Below are positions 1 through 9,458 of a stretch of DNA of 64,000 bases, piece after piece (position 1 is the stretch's first letter; each line of letters opens with the position of its first letter). The DNA comes from Pseudomonas fluorescens (GTDB lineage Bacteria; Pseudomonadota; Gammaproteobacteria; Pseudomonadales; Pseudomonadaceae). The DNA is taken from contig LR782234.1 in assembly GCA_902825215.1 (NCBI GenBank), forward strand, positions 2,666,001-2,730,000. Direction: 5' to 3'. The notes under the pieces are model-generated. The model did no database searches. It worked only from the letters and a program-made list of their open reading frames with translations, and was not told the DNA's origin. The position numbers were made by a program, and so were the translations under genes.

Positions 1-919
1 CCTCCAACAGTTCCACCGCCCCCGCTTTGCAGGTTGGCAGAAAGCTGAAATGACTGGCGTCACCGATCTCGACATATCGGCTGGTTGCCTCGGGCAAGCG
101 TTTGGCGAGGTCGGCGGACTCCAGCTCGGCCGGCAGATCCTGCGAGGGTGCACCCGCTGCAATCACCAGCGCCGGCACGGGTAGAGCCGCGAGGCTCTGG
201 TCGGTCATGCCGCGCGAAAGCCCAAGGTCCAAGGTCACGACAGCACTGACCCGAGGGTCGCGCAAATCGCTGGCCAATGCTGTTTTGAGTGGCGTAGTGC
301 TTGCGGGGTTCATGGTCTGGTAAACCTTGCAACTGGACAGCTGCGGATGGGCTTTGCAATCGCCTGCGAACAGCTGTGGGTCAAAGCGTGCACCGGCGAT
401 TTCCAGCGCAGTCCAGCCACCGAGGGAATGCCCGACGACGGCGATCCGCCGCTTGGCGGTCGCACCGAATTTGTTCGGTTGTGTCATGACTGCATCAATC
501 GCCCGGCTGACATCGACGGGTCGCTGCCACAACTGTTCTGCTGCTTGTGCGCGGCGATCATGGGTCGTGCTGCCAGGATGGTTGATGGCAGCAACGATGT
601 ACCCCTGATGAGCCAGCGCACTGGCCAACCAGATCTGATTGCTCCAGTTGCCGCGATAGCCGTGAGACAACACCACCAAGGGATGTTCCCCTGTAGCAGG
701 AGGCGCGTTGCGAACGGCGCTGGCGCCGGCAAACACGACATCGTCGGCAATCAGCTCTGGCGCGTCGGTTGTCGGGCTCGGGTACCACACGACCAACTCC
801 AGTGGGCGCTGATGGTGCGGGTCGGGCAAGGTGGTGGTCTGGAAGCCGATCTGCTCGACGTCAGCCAAAGCACTGGTTGAAACGCCAATCATAAGCAGGA
901 GGCGCAGAGCTGTTTTCAA
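1..919 (-). CDS. Exported alpha/beta hydrolase, PAF-acetylhydrolase/dienelactone hydrolase-like (partial, 3' end outside window)
   Basis: The reverse strand is open from a TTG start at 917-919 to the window edge (306 codons). AAGGAAG lies 9 bases before the TTG. Residues 1-19 form a short signal peptide ending in SALA, so the enzyme should act in the periplasm. The fold shows an HGY oxyanion region near residues 86-88, the nucleophile elbow GHSLGG (Ser165), a plausible acid Asp231 and a DASHF segment with the probable catalytic His290. This order fits the platelet-activating-factor acetylhydrolase-like esterase family. The substrate cannot be told from sequence. The TTG start and missing stop make it easy to overlook. 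The C-terminus lies beyond the window. Confidence 0.85.
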   Translation of the reverse strand, partial: MKTALRLLLMIGVSTSALADVEQIGFQTTTLPDPHHQRPLELVVWYPSPTTDAPELIADDVVFAGASAVRNAPPATGEHPLVVLSHGYRGNWSNQIWLASALAHQGYIVAAINHPGSTTHDRRAQAAEQLWQRPVDVSRAIDAVMTQPNKFGATAKRRIAVVGHSLGGWTALEIAGARFDPQLFAGDCKAHPQLSSCKVYQTMNPASTTPLKTALASDLRDPRVSAVVTLDLGLSRGMTDQSLAALPVPALVIAAGAPSQDLPAELESADLAKRLPEATSRYVEIGDASHFSFLPTCKAGAVELLE

Positions 920-971
920 TGTTGTTATCTTCCTTGATGGGTAGGGCGAAGCGGATCTCGTTGTCTGTGCT

Positions 972-1346
972 TCACAATCCCCCGAAACCGCTAAACCAGG
1001 GAAACACAATGCCAGCCTTGTGTCCCTGGTATTTTGACGGGTCTCTCAGCTGCCTGCGGCAACGCCATCCGCTGACCATCGCAGGGATGATCAGCAAGGC
1101 GAGCATCCATGGCAGCACAGGGGATGATCCCACACTCAAAGCCGTCAGCATGCCAGCAAGCGCCAGGCAAATAATTGCCACGTTATAGCCGAGATGCCGA
1201 CGCTTGATCGAAGCGAAGGTGTCCCAGTCATAAATCAGCCAGTCGTGGGAGAAATTGCCGCACTCGGGGCACTTGTGGGTTGGAGGAATACTGTTCGCAA
1301 TATAGCCACATTCGGGACATCGAGATTTCATCGGACGATCCATCAT
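972..1346 (-). CDS. Zinc-ribbon, two-TM membrane protein of unknown function
   Basis: A 124-residue protein. Residues about 9-30 hold two CPEC knuckles (CPECGY and CPECGN), the signature of a zinc-ribbon. A linker follows and then two hydrophobic helices (about 54-70 and 77-91) that should anchor it in the inner membrane, with a basic loop RCRRQLR after the second. A start at the inner Met (1331) is also possible, and neither start has a strong ribosome-binding site. It sits between the exported hydrolase and the TonB receptor, all on the same strand, but nothing ties it to them functionally. I do not recognise a named family. Confidence 0.65.
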   Translation of the reverse strand: MMDRPMKSRCPECGYIANSIPPTHKCPECGNFSHDWLIYDWDTFASIKRRHLGYNVAIICLALAGMLTALSVGSSPVLPWMLALLIIPAMVSGWRCRRQLRDPSKYQGHKAGIVFPWFSGFGGL

Positions 1347-1425
1347 CAGAGGCGGGTGAAATCAAAGTCAGCTTGGCGAGAATGACTCTGAGCAACCCGC
1401 AGTACTTGCTTCCAAGGGCAATCGG

Positions 1426-3552
1426 TCAGAGCAAACTCCACGAAACCCCGACATACACCCCCATTCCTTCACCCGGCGTCGACCGTGCTGCATCCAGCCC
1501 CTTGTCGTCGTACCCCGGCGTGACCGTGGCCGCGTAGTGCTTGTTGGTCAGGTTGCGCATATCGACCCAGCCCTGCCAGTCACCCTTCGGTGCGTTGTAG
1601 CCCAGCGTTGCACCGAACAGCGCGTAGGGGTCAGCGTAGTAGCTGTTGGCGTAATCCACGGCTGCTTTCGAAACCAGTTGGGTGTTCACGGCGGCGAAGA
1701 ACCCTTGCGGCCAGTCATAACGCAACTCGCCCTGGTAATAGTGCATCGGCAAGCCCGGCAGACGGTTGTCACCAAAACGCGGGTCATCACGATAGTGGAA
1801 ATCGCTGAAGGTGTAGGCCTGACGCAGGCTCAACTGACGGCCATCCGCCGCCGTCCACAGCTTGCTGTTGAGGCTGGCTTCGATCCCCTGGTGCACGGTC
1901 GGGCTGGCGTTGAGTTCGTATGGGGTGACCGCCGTGGCATCGGGCAGTACCGAAAGCAGCTCATGGCGCACCTGCGCGTAATACCAGGCCAGGCTCCATT
2001 CGCCGAAGGCGCTGTCGCCCCGGCCACCGAGTTCAAGGGTGGTGGCGGTCTGGTTTTGCAGGGTGGTCGGGTCTTTTTGCGTGCCGGTGGCCGCGCCACT
2101 GCCGGCCGGGAAGCGCACGTTGGAGCTGTAGATCAGCGACCACGGGTGCGGCGCTTCGACCGAGCGGCTGAGGTTGCCGAACACTTGGACATCCGGGCTG
2201 ATCTGGTAGCGCAGGCCGATTCGAGGTGCGTAGTCCCAATCATTGAGGCTGGTTTTGCCGCCGCTTTGCGGATAGGTCACCGCGCTTTCGCGGCGGGTGT
2301 AAATGGCGGCAAGGCCGGTGGTCAGCCACAGGTCATCGGCGATTTCCAGGTCATTGCCAACATGCAGGACGGTGTCCGAACCCTGATAAGTGAAGTTGCG
2401 CATGCGCGTGCCCGGCGCGTAGCTGACCGTGTTGCCACTGGGCACCCGCACGAATTCGCTCGCGCCATCATTGGGCAGGTGCTTGGTCACGCGCAGGCCG
2501 ACGTTGCTGCGGCTTTCCATGCCGAACAGGGTGTCGCGGCGCTTGTAGTCGAAGGTGCCGCTGACGTCGGTGTAGGCGACTTTCAAGCGGTTCGGGCCTT
2601 CGCGCAGATCCATCGGATAGTCGTGATAGACGAGGCCGGTCTGGAGGCTCGAATCGTCATCAATGTAGAACGTGGTCTTGTTGCCGATGAAGGTGCTGCC
2701 CGGTTGCTTGCGACTGTCGTCCCGCGCCACGTAGGACGGGTTGGCTGCCCGTGGATGATGCTCGATGGAATGCTTGGTGACGCGGCCGGCGAGGTCGTTG
2801 TCGGTTTCGCGGTAGCGGATATAGAAGCGGGTTTCCAGATTCGGATTGAAGCGATAGCCGAAGTTGGCAATCACGCCTTTGCTTTCGCTGGCGGTGTGAT
2901 CCTGATAGCCATCGGCGTTGGCATCGGTCAGCGACACGTAGTAATCGAAGTCGCCGAGCACTTGCCCGGAACTGACCTGGCGCTGCTGATAGCCGTGGCT
3001 GCCGGTCGCATAACGCACTTGCAGCTTCGGCGCGGTGTAGCCGGTGTGGCTGACGTAATCGATGGCCCCACCCAGCGCCAGCGCGCCGCGATCGAAACCA
3101 TTGGCGCCGCGCAGCACTTCCACGTGATCGACCCACAACGGCTCGAGCAATTCATACGGCGTGCCGCCGGGGCCGGTCAACGGCAAGCCATCGAGCATCG
3201 TGTACAGCCCCGAGGCATGCGCCCCCGGCGCGCGGTTGATGCCCGAACCACGCACGGAAATCTTCACCCCTTCATTGCCCGCCGACTGCGCATAGACGCC
3301 CGGTTGGTAGGCCAGCACATCCTGATTGCTCGCCACGCGGCCCTGCAATGGCTGGCGCATGTCGACGACACTGGTGCCACCGGGCACCTGTTCGAGGCGG
3401 GCCCTGGCTTCTTCGACGCTGGCGTCTGCGCCGCTGCGCTCATCCGCCGAAATCAGCACTTGCCCCAGTTCCAGACCTTGGGTCTCGGCCAGCGCCGGGC
3501 AGGCAAGGGCCAGGCCGAGCAGGGCGGCGGGCAGGGATTTGGGCGACGGCAT
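1426..3552 (-). CDS. TonB-dependent outer-membrane receptor
   Basis: A 708-residue outer-membrane receptor. The start at 3552 is preceded by GGAG at 8 bases and gives a clean signal peptide (MPSPKSLPAALLGLALACPALA); the frame is open 48 codons further upstream, but that stretch is not signal-like. The plug domain (about 40-170) carries the typical runs VPGGTSVVDM, DVLAYQPGVY, ISVRGSGI, MLDGLPL, VEVLRGANG and GGAIDYVSHTG. The rest is beta-barrel with many aromatic-rich strands. It ends in SWSLL rather than the usual terminal Phe. Family members import ferric siderophores or other scarce ligands using TonB/ExbBD energy. No Fur box was recognised upstream and no siderophore gene is adjacent, so the ligand is open. 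Confidence 0.9.
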   Translation of the reverse strand: MPSPKSLPAALLGLALACPALAETQGLELGQVLISADERSGADASVEEARARLEQVPGGTSVVDMRQPLQGRVASNQDVLAYQPGVYAQSAGNEGVKISVRGSGINRAPGAHASGLYTMLDGLPLTGPGGTPYELLEPLWVDHVEVLRGANGFDRGALALGGAIDYVSHTGYTAPKLQVRYATGSHGYQQRQVSSGQVLGDFDYYVSLTDANADGYQDHTASESKGVIANFGYRFNPNLETRFYIRYRETDNDLAGRVTKHSIEHHPRAANPSYVARDDSRKQPGSTFIGNKTTFYIDDDSSLQTGLVYHDYPMDLREGPNRLKVAYTDVSGTFDYKRRDTLFGMESRSNVGLRVTKHLPNDGASEFVRVPSGNTVSYAPGTRMRNFTYQGSDTVLHVGNDLEIADDLWLTTGLAAIYTRRESAVTYPQSGGKTSLNDWDYAPRIGLRYQISPDVQVFGNLSRSVEAPHPWSLIYSSNVRFPAGSGAATGTQKDPTTLQNQTATTLELGGRGDSAFGEWSLAWYYAQVRHELLSVLPDATAVTPYELNASPTVHQGIEASLNSKLWTAADGRQLSLRQAYTFSDFHYRDDPRFGDNRLPGLPMHYYQGELRYDWPQGFFAAVNTQLVSKAAVDYANSYYADPYALFGATLGYNAPKGDWQGWVDMRNLTNKHYAATVTPGYDDKGLDAARSTPGEGMGVYVGVSWSLL

Positions 3553-3806
3553 CGAAAAACTCCAGCGAACAGGGATGAACAGTGCGACGCAGGAAACAAG
3601 CGGGGAAACACATGACAACCGAGCTTTTCCCCGGCCAGCAGCAACCACTGGACGGGGAATAACTTCGCGGATCGACGCTGCAGGGTCAATAAACAAATCC
3701 CACCGCGCTGTTGACGATTTTCACACAGACCGTCCATCCGTCGTCTGCCCTGAACCTGGGCAGGGCGAAATCTTTCTACCGGATGAGTCTTTCAGGAGAT
3801 ACCCCC

Positions 3807-4022
3807 ATGTTCGATCAGCAAAAAGAGGCATCACTGGCGGCTTGGCGCGAACTGGCGGCGCAAACACAGGACGATCCTGACCCGGAGCAGCGCTACGACG
3901 AACTGCTCAGGGCCGCCGATGCGATGGAGGAACAAGGCCTGATCACCGCTGCGGAATGGCGGCAACTGGTGCGCGACGCCGGCAATCTGTTCACCCATAA
4001 CGAAGAACAAACCCACGGTTGA
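3807..4022 (+). CDS. Small acidic hypothetical protein (71 aa)
   Basis: The start ATG at 3807 is preceded by AGGAGA 7 bases upstream. The open frame extends further back to 3711, but that part lacks a ribosome-binding site. The product is 71 residues, acidic and predicted all-helical (EASLAAWRELAAQ, EQRYDELLRAADAMEEQGL), with no membrane segment or cysteines. It lies divergently from the TonB receptor and 23 bases before the VOC protein gene, with which it is probably co-transcribed. I do not recognise a family. It is probably a cytoplasmic helical-hairpin protein. Confidence 0.65.
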   Translation: MFDQQKEASLAAWRELAAQTQDDPDPEQRYDELLRAADAMEEQGLITAAEWRQLVRDAGNLFTHNEEQTHG

Positions 4023-4045
4023 ATGGCCAGCGGAGGAACATCCCC

Positions 4046-4435
4046 ATGCTCAGTTATCTGTTTATTGGCGCCAATGACGTGGAACGTTCGGCGGCCTTTT
4101 ATCACGCGATCCTCACGCCGCTGGGGTATCAGCATGATCGCGAAGAACACGATTGTTTCTATCTGCCCGGCGCGGCCGACAAGTCCAATGGACCCGGCAG
4201 CGTGCATATCGCCAAACCGTTCAACGGCGAGCCGGCGACCGCGGGTAACGGCATGATGCCGGCGTTTCGCGCCGAATCCCGGCAGCAGGTCGACCAGATT
4301 TACAAGGCCGGACTCGACAACGGCGGCAGCGACGAAGGCGCGCCGGGCACCCGTGAGGCCTACACGCCGGACTTCTATGTGGCGTACCTGCGCGATCCCG
4401 AGGGCAACAAGCTTGCGCTGTTTTTCAGCGGCTGA
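4046..4435 (+). CDS. VOC-family (glyoxalase/bleomycin-resistance fold) protein
   Basis: A 129-residue protein. The ATG at 4046 follows GGAGGA at a good distance; an in-frame TTG at 4019 is not favoured. It has one VOC unit: the opening strand LSYLFIGANDVERSAAFYHAIL and the closing strand FYVAYLRDPEGNKLALFF, where the Glu of DPEGN is the usual metal ligand and the His ligand of the first strand is absent. Family members are metal-dependent lyases, dioxygenases or antibiotic-binding proteins. Nothing here fixes the substrate. It ends 8 bases before the quinol-oxidase operon. Confidence 0.85.
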   Translation: MLSYLFIGANDVERSAAFYHAILTPLGYQHDREEHDCFYLPGAADKSNGPGSVHIAKPFNGEPATAGNGMMPAFRAESRQQVDQIYKAGLDNGGSDEGAPGTREAYTPDFYVAYLRDPEGNKLALFFSG

Positions 4436-4443
4436 TTGCCTGC

Positions 4444-5820
4444 ATGGAGCCCGTTGATTCTGCCCTGATGGCGGCTCGCGCCCAATTTGCAATCACCATC
4501 AGCTTTCACATCGTGCTGGCGGCGTTCAGCATCGGTCTGGCCAACTTCCTGATGGTGCTGGAAGCGTTGTGGTTGAAAACCGGGCGCGCGGTTTATCTGG
4601 ATGTTTATCGTTATTGGTTGAAAGTGTTCGCCCTCAACGTCGCGGTGGGCACCGCGTCGGGGTTGATTCTGGAATACCAGTTCGGGCTGAACTGGTCGCG
4701 GCTGGCGGTGCAGGCGGGCGATGTGATCGGGCCACTGATGTTCTATGAAGTGCTGGCGGCGTTTTTCATCGAAGCGGGTTTCCTCGGCATCATGCTGTTT
4801 GGCCTGAAAAAAGTCGGGCCGAAACTGCATTTTTTTGCCACCTGTGCAGTGGCGCTGGGTTCACTGATCAGTGCGTTCTGGATTCTCTCTGCCAATTCCT
4901 GGATGCAAACGCCGGCGGGCTATTCGATTGCCCCGGATGGCCGATTCATCGCCGAGGACTGGTGGGCGATCATATTCAACCCGTCGTTTGCGTATCGTCT
5001 GGCGCATATGATCCTCGCCGTGTTCATCGGCAGCGCCACGTTCATTGCCGGTGTCAGCGCCTGGCAACTGCGCAAGGCCGCGCACAATCCCCGTGCCCGC
5101 GTGCAGTTTTCCATGGCGCTGTGGCTGATTGTGATGTTGATGCCGCTGCAGATCGTGGTCGGCGATCTGCATGGCCGGCACAGTTTGCAGGTCCAGCCGC
5201 AGAAGGTCGCCGCGATCGAGGGTTCCTGGACCCGACCACCCGCAGGCGCCGGCGAACCGTTACGCCTGCTGGCCTGGCCGGACATGCGCGAGCGGCGCAA
5301 TCTGTGGGAGGTATCGATTCCGCGCGTTGGCTCACTCTATTTGCACCATGATCTACACAGCACTATCGCCGCGCTGGATGAATTCCCGCCGCAAGACATC
5401 CCGCCCGTGGCGCCGGTGTTCCTTGCCTTTCGCCTGATGGTCGGGCTGGGCCTGTTGATGCTGGCGCAGGGCGTGATAAGCCTGATCCTGCGCCGGCGTC
5501 GACGTTTGTACTGCACGCGCTGGTTTTTGAGCGGCTGCGTGTGGCTGGCCCCAGCCGGATTTCTGGCGATGCTCAGCGGCTGGATCGTTACCGAGGTCGG
5601 CCGACAACCGTTTACGGTGTACGGCTTGATGCGCACGGCGGAGAGTCTTTCGTCGGTATCGCGTGCGCAAGTGATCGGTTCGACCTGGTTGATCCTGCTG
5701 TTCTATCTATTGATTTTCGCGATTGGCCTGTGGGTGTTGCTGCGCTTGCTGCGTGAGCCGCCGCAAGCCGATGAGCCGGGGCCGCAACCGACCCTGGCCG
5801 ACGAAACCGGGCATTCCTGA
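4444..5820 (+). CDS. cydA: Cytochrome bd-type ubiquinol oxidase subunit I (short Q-loop, CioA-like)
   Basis: A 458-residue polytopic inner-membrane protein and the haem-bearing subunit of a bd oxidase that reduces O2 to water with quinol. Visible landmarks are the haem b595 histidine in ITISFHIVL, the glutamates in FYEVLAAFFIEAGFLG, the b558 histidine in LAHMIL, the quinol-loop residues in KVAAIEGSW, the probable b558 Met in FRLMVGLG, and the signature GRQP in IVTEVGRQPF. It is shorter than E. coli CydA (about 520), which indicates the short Q-loop class that includes the cyanide-insensitive oxidase CioA. The subunit II gene follows after 12 bases. No cydX-like small gene was seen after subunit II. 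Confidence 0.93.
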   Translation: MEPVDSALMAARAQFAITISFHIVLAAFSIGLANFLMVLEALWLKTGRAVYLDVYRYWLKVFALNVAVGTASGLILEYQFGLNWSRLAVQAGDVIGPLMFYEVLAAFFIEAGFLGIMLFGLKKVGPKLHFFATCAVALGSLISAFWILSANSWMQTPAGYSIAPDGRFIAEDWWAIIFNPSFAYRLAHMILAVFIGSATFIAGVSAWQLRKAAHNPRARVQFSMALWLIVMLMPLQIVVGDLHGRHSLQVQPQKVAAIEGSWTRPPAGAGEPLRLLAWPDMRERRNLWEVSIPRVGSLYLHHDLHSTIAALDEFPPQDIPPVAPVFLAFRLMVGLGLLMLAQGVISLILRRRRRLYCTRWFLSGCVWLAPAGFLAMLSGWIVTEVGRQPFTVYGLMRTAESLSSVSRAQVIGSTWLILLFYLLIFAIGLWVLLRLLREPPQADEPGPQPTLADETGHS

Positions 5821-5832
5821 GGACGCCGCTGC

Positions 5833-6834
5833 ATGGATATTGACTGGCTGACCCTGCTCAGCGCCGCCGCGCTGGCGTTCTCGGTGTTGAACTACGTGAT
5901 TCTTGACGGCACCGATCTGGGTGTCGGCATGCTTATGGGCGTGACGGCTTGCAGCCGCGAGCGCCGGGCCATGGCAGTCACGATTCTGCCGGTGTGGGAC
6001 GCCAACGAGACCTGGCTGGTGCTCGGGGGCGGCGGGTTGCTCGCGTTGTTTCCGCTGGCTTACGCGATTTTGCTGCCAGCGCTGTACGTACCGTTCATTT
6101 TGATGTTTTTGGCGTTGATTGCGCGGGCGGTGGCGCTGGAATTTCGTGACCATGCGTCCAATGCGAGACGCAAAAGGGCGATCGACGGGGTGTTGATGGT
6201 CGCATCGTTGCTGACCGGTTTCCTGCAAGGCGTGGTCCTCGGTACGCTGGTGCAGGGTGTCGCGCATCACAACGGCCAGTACAGCGGCGATGGCCGGGAA
6301 TGGCTCAGTGCGTTTGCGCTGTTCTGCGGTGTGGTGCTGGTGCTCGGCTATCTGTGGCTCGGCGCCTGCTGGCTTTACTGGCGGACGATGGATCAGTTGC
6401 AGCAGCGCTCTGCGCGGCAGGCGCGGATCCTGGCTTTGATCGTCGTGCTGTCGCTGCTGGCACTGGTTGCGTGGACTGCCACGTTGCATCCGCAATACGC
6501 GCAACGCTTGCTGGATGTACGGCTGTGGTTGCCGGCGGGGTTGCTCCTCGGCGTTTCATTGCTGGTCTTTGCCCGGGGTTTTCGTAGCCGCCGGGATTTC
6601 CTGCCGTTGTTCGCCGCGCTGGGTGTCTTCGTGCTGGCCTTCGCCGTGATGCTGGTCGCGCTGTTTCCCTGCATCATCCCGCCGGACCTGACCTTGAGCG
6701 CCGCAGCGTCCGGCCCGAACAGCCATATATTCATGCTGATCGGTTTTGCCGTGCTGATACCGCTGACGCTGGCTTATAACACCTTCGGCTTCAAGGTTTT
6801 CAGCGGCAAGGTGCGGGTAGCCGGGCAGGGCTGA
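5833..6834 (+). CDS. cydB: Cytochrome bd-type ubiquinol oxidase subunit II
   Basis: A 333-residue membrane protein with about eight hydrophobic helices. The N-terminal NYVILDGTDLGVGML and the following PVWDANETWLVLGGGGLLALFPLAY are the family's conserved stretches (the W..NE.WL block). It starts 12 bases after the subunit I stop, so the two form one transcript and one complex in the inner membrane. The C-terminus (VLIPLTLAYNTFGFKVFSGKV) is typical. It converges on the diguanylate cyclase/phosphodiesterase gene with only 2 bases between stop codons and no room for a separate terminator. Confidence 0.93.
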   Translation: MDIDWLTLLSAAALAFSVLNYVILDGTDLGVGMLMGVTACSRERRAMAVTILPVWDANETWLVLGGGGLLALFPLAYAILLPALYVPFILMFLALIARAVALEFRDHASNARRKRAIDGVLMVASLLTGFLQGVVLGTLVQGVAHHNGQYSGDGREWLSAFALFCGVVLVLGYLWLGACWLYWRTMDQLQQRSARQARILALIVVLSLLALVAWTATLHPQYAQRLLDVRLWLPAGLLLGVSLLVFARGFRSRRDFLPLFAALGVFVLAFAVMLVALFPCIIPPDLTLSAAASGPNSHIFMLIGFAVLIPLTLAYNTFGFKVFSGKVRVAGQG

Positions 6835-6836
6835 AC

Positions 6837-9458
6837 TCAGGTCACCCGGCCCTTTCTGTTGGTCGTGCTGCTCACTGGCGAGAGGCGCGAGGCCTGCAAC
6901 AACTCGGCAAACGCGATTTTATCGATCGGTCGACTCATGAAATAGCCTTGGACCTCGTTGCATTGGTCGACGCCGAGAATATCCAGCTGTTCCTCGGTCT
7001 CGACGCCTTCGGCAGTCACCGTCAGGCCCATGGCCTTGCCCAGGCCGATGATTGCCTGCACCACGGCGCGATCATTGGTGCCGCTGCTGATCGAGGCGAT
7101 GAAGCGTTTGTCGATCTTGATGCCATCAAAGGGATAGGCGCGCAGGTAACCGAGCGAAGAGTAACCCGTGCCGAAGTCGTCCATGTTCAGGCGCACGCCA
7201 AGTTCCTTCAGCGCGTTCATGGTGGTCAAGGCGCCGTCAGTGTCGTTGAGCATGACGTTCTCGGTAATTTCCAGTTCAAGGCGACTGGCCGGAAAGCGCG
7301 TGGCAACCAGCACTTCGCGCACATCCTCGACCACGTCGCTGACGGCGAATTGCGCCGGCGACAGATTCACCGACAACAGCACATCCTCCGGCCATGCCAG
7401 CGCGGTCTCGCAGGCTTCGCGCAACACCCAGCGCCCGAGGGGCACGATGAGATCGGTCTGCTCGGCCAGCGGGATGAACACGTCCGGGCCGAGCAAACCC
7501 TTGGTCGGATGCTGCCAGCGCACCAGCGCTTCCACCGAGACGATCTGCTTGCCATCGACCTTGTAGCGCGGCTGGTAATGCAGGATGAATTCGTTGTGCT
7601 TGAGCGCGTGGCGCATGTCGTCTTCCATCTGCCGACGCGTCTGAATCTGATCGCTCATGTGTGCTTCGAAGTAGCACCAGGTGTTCTTGCCGTCGGATTT
7701 GGCCTGATACAGCGCGATGTCGGCATAACGAATCAGATCACTCGGTACATAGCCGTGCCGCCGACTGAGAGCGATACCGACACTGGCGCCGATGTGCAGC
7801 GGATGTTCTTCGAACAGGACTGGCTGATGCAGGCTGCCGATCAGCCGTGTACAGAATTTGTCGATCTCGTGATGCGTGTCCATGCCGTTAAGCACGACGA
7901 TGAACTCATCGCCCCCCAGGCGCGCGACGAGGTCATCTTCGCGCGTGCATTCACGCAGGCGCACGGCGACTTCCTGCAACACCGCATCGCCGGCCGGATG
8001 GCCGAGTGAGTCGTTGATAGGCTTGAAATTATCGAGGTCGATCATCAGCAGCGACAGCGGCGGCGCGTGTTCCTTGAGCAACAGGGCTTCATCCAGATAA
8101 CGCGCGAGTTTGTTGCGGTTGGGCAGGCCGGTCAGGGCATCGTGCATCGACAAGTGCTGGATCTGCGCGTGGGCCGCCACTTCGTCGGTGATGTCGCTGG
8201 CGGTGCCGCGATAGCCGACGACATTTTGCTGATGGAAGATTGGCCGTGCGGACAGCCGACAGTGGCGCGGTTGTCCGGAGTGATCGCGATAGGTGCAGCG
8301 CAAATCGCTGCTGCTGGTTTCTTCGCTGAGCTTGCGCAGCCACAACTCCAGTGGTGTCGTGTCACAGGTCAGCAATTCGCCGATGTGCTGGCCCAGCCAC
8401 AAGGTCTGCGGATAACCGGTGACCTCGCTGAAGCGTGCCGACAGGTAAGTCAGCAACAAATCGCGGTCGACTTCCCAGATCCAGTCCGAGGCCGCCTCGG
8501 CCACCGCGCGAAAGCGCTCTTCACTGGCTTCGAGGGCATGGTTGGCGCTTTCCAGCGCAAGGTTTGAGGCCTGCATCGCTTCAATGCTGTTATCGACGTA
8601 CTGCGATGAGCGCAAGGCGTGGCGGAAAAAATACGCAGTCAACAGCATCAGCACCACCAGCGTCGCGCCAAGTGGCGGGACCAACGACCACAGCAACTGC
8701 TGGCCAGGACGTTCGAGGTCGGCAACCAGGCTGTAACCGGTGCTGTCGAGCGGCACTCTTGGCTGAGTGCTTTCGATGCTGTCGTCCGGGGCCAGTGTCA
8801 GGTTGGTCAGGCCGTAACCGCTGCCAATCTTGCGCAGCTTGGTCGGGGTCAGTTTGTCGACGAACACAAGGACCGAAGTGTTTCGCAGTTCGTCGAGCGG
8901 GCGTTCATCGTTGGGTATGATCGGGGCGGCCGTGATCAATGCAGGCCAGCCTTCGAACAGGGAATAGGTGGCGACCGGTTTGGTCAGATCGGGTTGGCTC
9001 AGCGCCTTTTCCAACAGCACGGTGGCCGGCACCTGCAACACCTCGGCAAGGTCTGTCTCGACCATTTGCCCGCGAATCACCGAGTATTTGGTGCGATTGC
9101 GATCGATCACGAAGACGCCGTCATAGCCGTCACTGGTGAACATGGTTTTGCCCATGTTCTGTTCGGCATAGGCCCAGTCCGTATCGACCGGCCCGCTCAG
9201 ATGCTCGTAAGCGGTGGTCCAGTAGGCGTAGCTGGTGATGTAGTTCTTGGTGGCGGTAATACGGTTTTCCAGCGCTCGCGCCGAGTAGAACCGGTTCTGT
9301 TCGACGTCTTTCTCATCGAGCTGGCTGGCGATGCCGAGCAGGGCACTGATGGCGGCGATGACCCCGACAACAAACAATGCGCCGACCGCAATGGCCAGGC
9401 GGCGGGTGACCGCACGTTGCGGAATCGGCAGAGGTTGCGCAGAAGCAGAAACGGCCAT
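6837..9458 (-). CDS. Membrane CHASE4-PAS-GGDEF-EAL cyclic-di-GMP enzyme
   Basis: An 873-residue protein. The start at 9458 has AGGA 8 bases upstream; an in-frame ATG 18 codons earlier lacks one. Order: TM helix (about 17-40), a periplasmic CHASE4-like sensor (about 55-215, with the conserved run NYITSYAYWTTAYEHL), a second TM (about 235-260), PAS (about 295-410, WIWEVDRDLLLTYLS), GGDEF (about 425-580) with intact ARLGGDEF, and EAL (about 600-850) with EALVRWQH, the metal-binding ENVML and DDFGTGYSSLGYL. Both catalytic domains look intact, so it could make and break cyclic-di-GMP. The EAL residues argue for at least phosphodiesterase activity. The ligand of the CHASE4 domain is unknown. Confidence 0.92.
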   Translation of the reverse strand: MAVSASAQPLPIPQRAVTRRLAIAVGALFVVGVIAAISALLGIASQLDEKDVEQNRFYSARALENRITATKNYITSYAYWTTAYEHLSGPVDTDWAYAEQNMGKTMFTSDGYDGVFVIDRNRTKYSVIRGQMVETDLAEVLQVPATVLLEKALSQPDLTKPVATYSLFEGWPALITAAPIIPNDERPLDELRNTSVLVFVDKLTPTKLRKIGSGYGLTNLTLAPDDSIESTQPRVPLDSTGYSLVADLERPGQQLLWSLVPPLGATLVVLMLLTAYFFRHALRSSQYVDNSIEAMQASNLALESANHALEASEERFRAVAEAASDWIWEVDRDLLLTYLSARFSEVTGYPQTLWLGQHIGELLTCDTTPLELWLRKLSEETSSSDLRCTYRDHSGQPRHCRLSARPIFHQQNVVGYRGTASDITDEVAAHAQIQHLSMHDALTGLPNRNKLARYLDEALLLKEHAPPLSLLMIDLDNFKPINDSLGHPAGDAVLQEVAVRLRECTREDDLVARLGGDEFIVVLNGMDTHHEIDKFCTRLIGSLHQPVLFEEHPLHIGASVGIALSRRHGYVPSDLIRYADIALYQAKSDGKNTWCYFEAHMSDQIQTRRQMEDDMRHALKHNEFILHYQPRYKVDGKQIVSVEALVRWQHPTKGLLGPDVFIPLAEQTDLIVPLGRWVLREACETALAWPEDVLLSVNLSPAQFAVSDVVEDVREVLVATRFPASRLELEITENVMLNDTDGALTTMNALKELGVRLNMDDFGTGYSSLGYLRAYPFDGIKIDKRFIASISSGTNDRAVVQAIIGLGKAMGLTVTAEGVETEEQLDILGVDQCNEVQGYFMSRPIDKIAFAELLQASRLSPVSSTTNRKGRVT

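Noticed and set aside
1537..3615. A 692-codon frame on the + strand opposite the TonB receptor
   Set aside because: It mirrors the receptor in another frame, as happens in GC-rich genes, and its translation has no domain logic. The receptor has a signal peptide, plug and barrel.
3553..3806. Fur box upstream of the TonB receptor
   Set aside because: No 19-base GATAATGATAATCATTATC-like sequence is present; an iron link is therefore not asserted.
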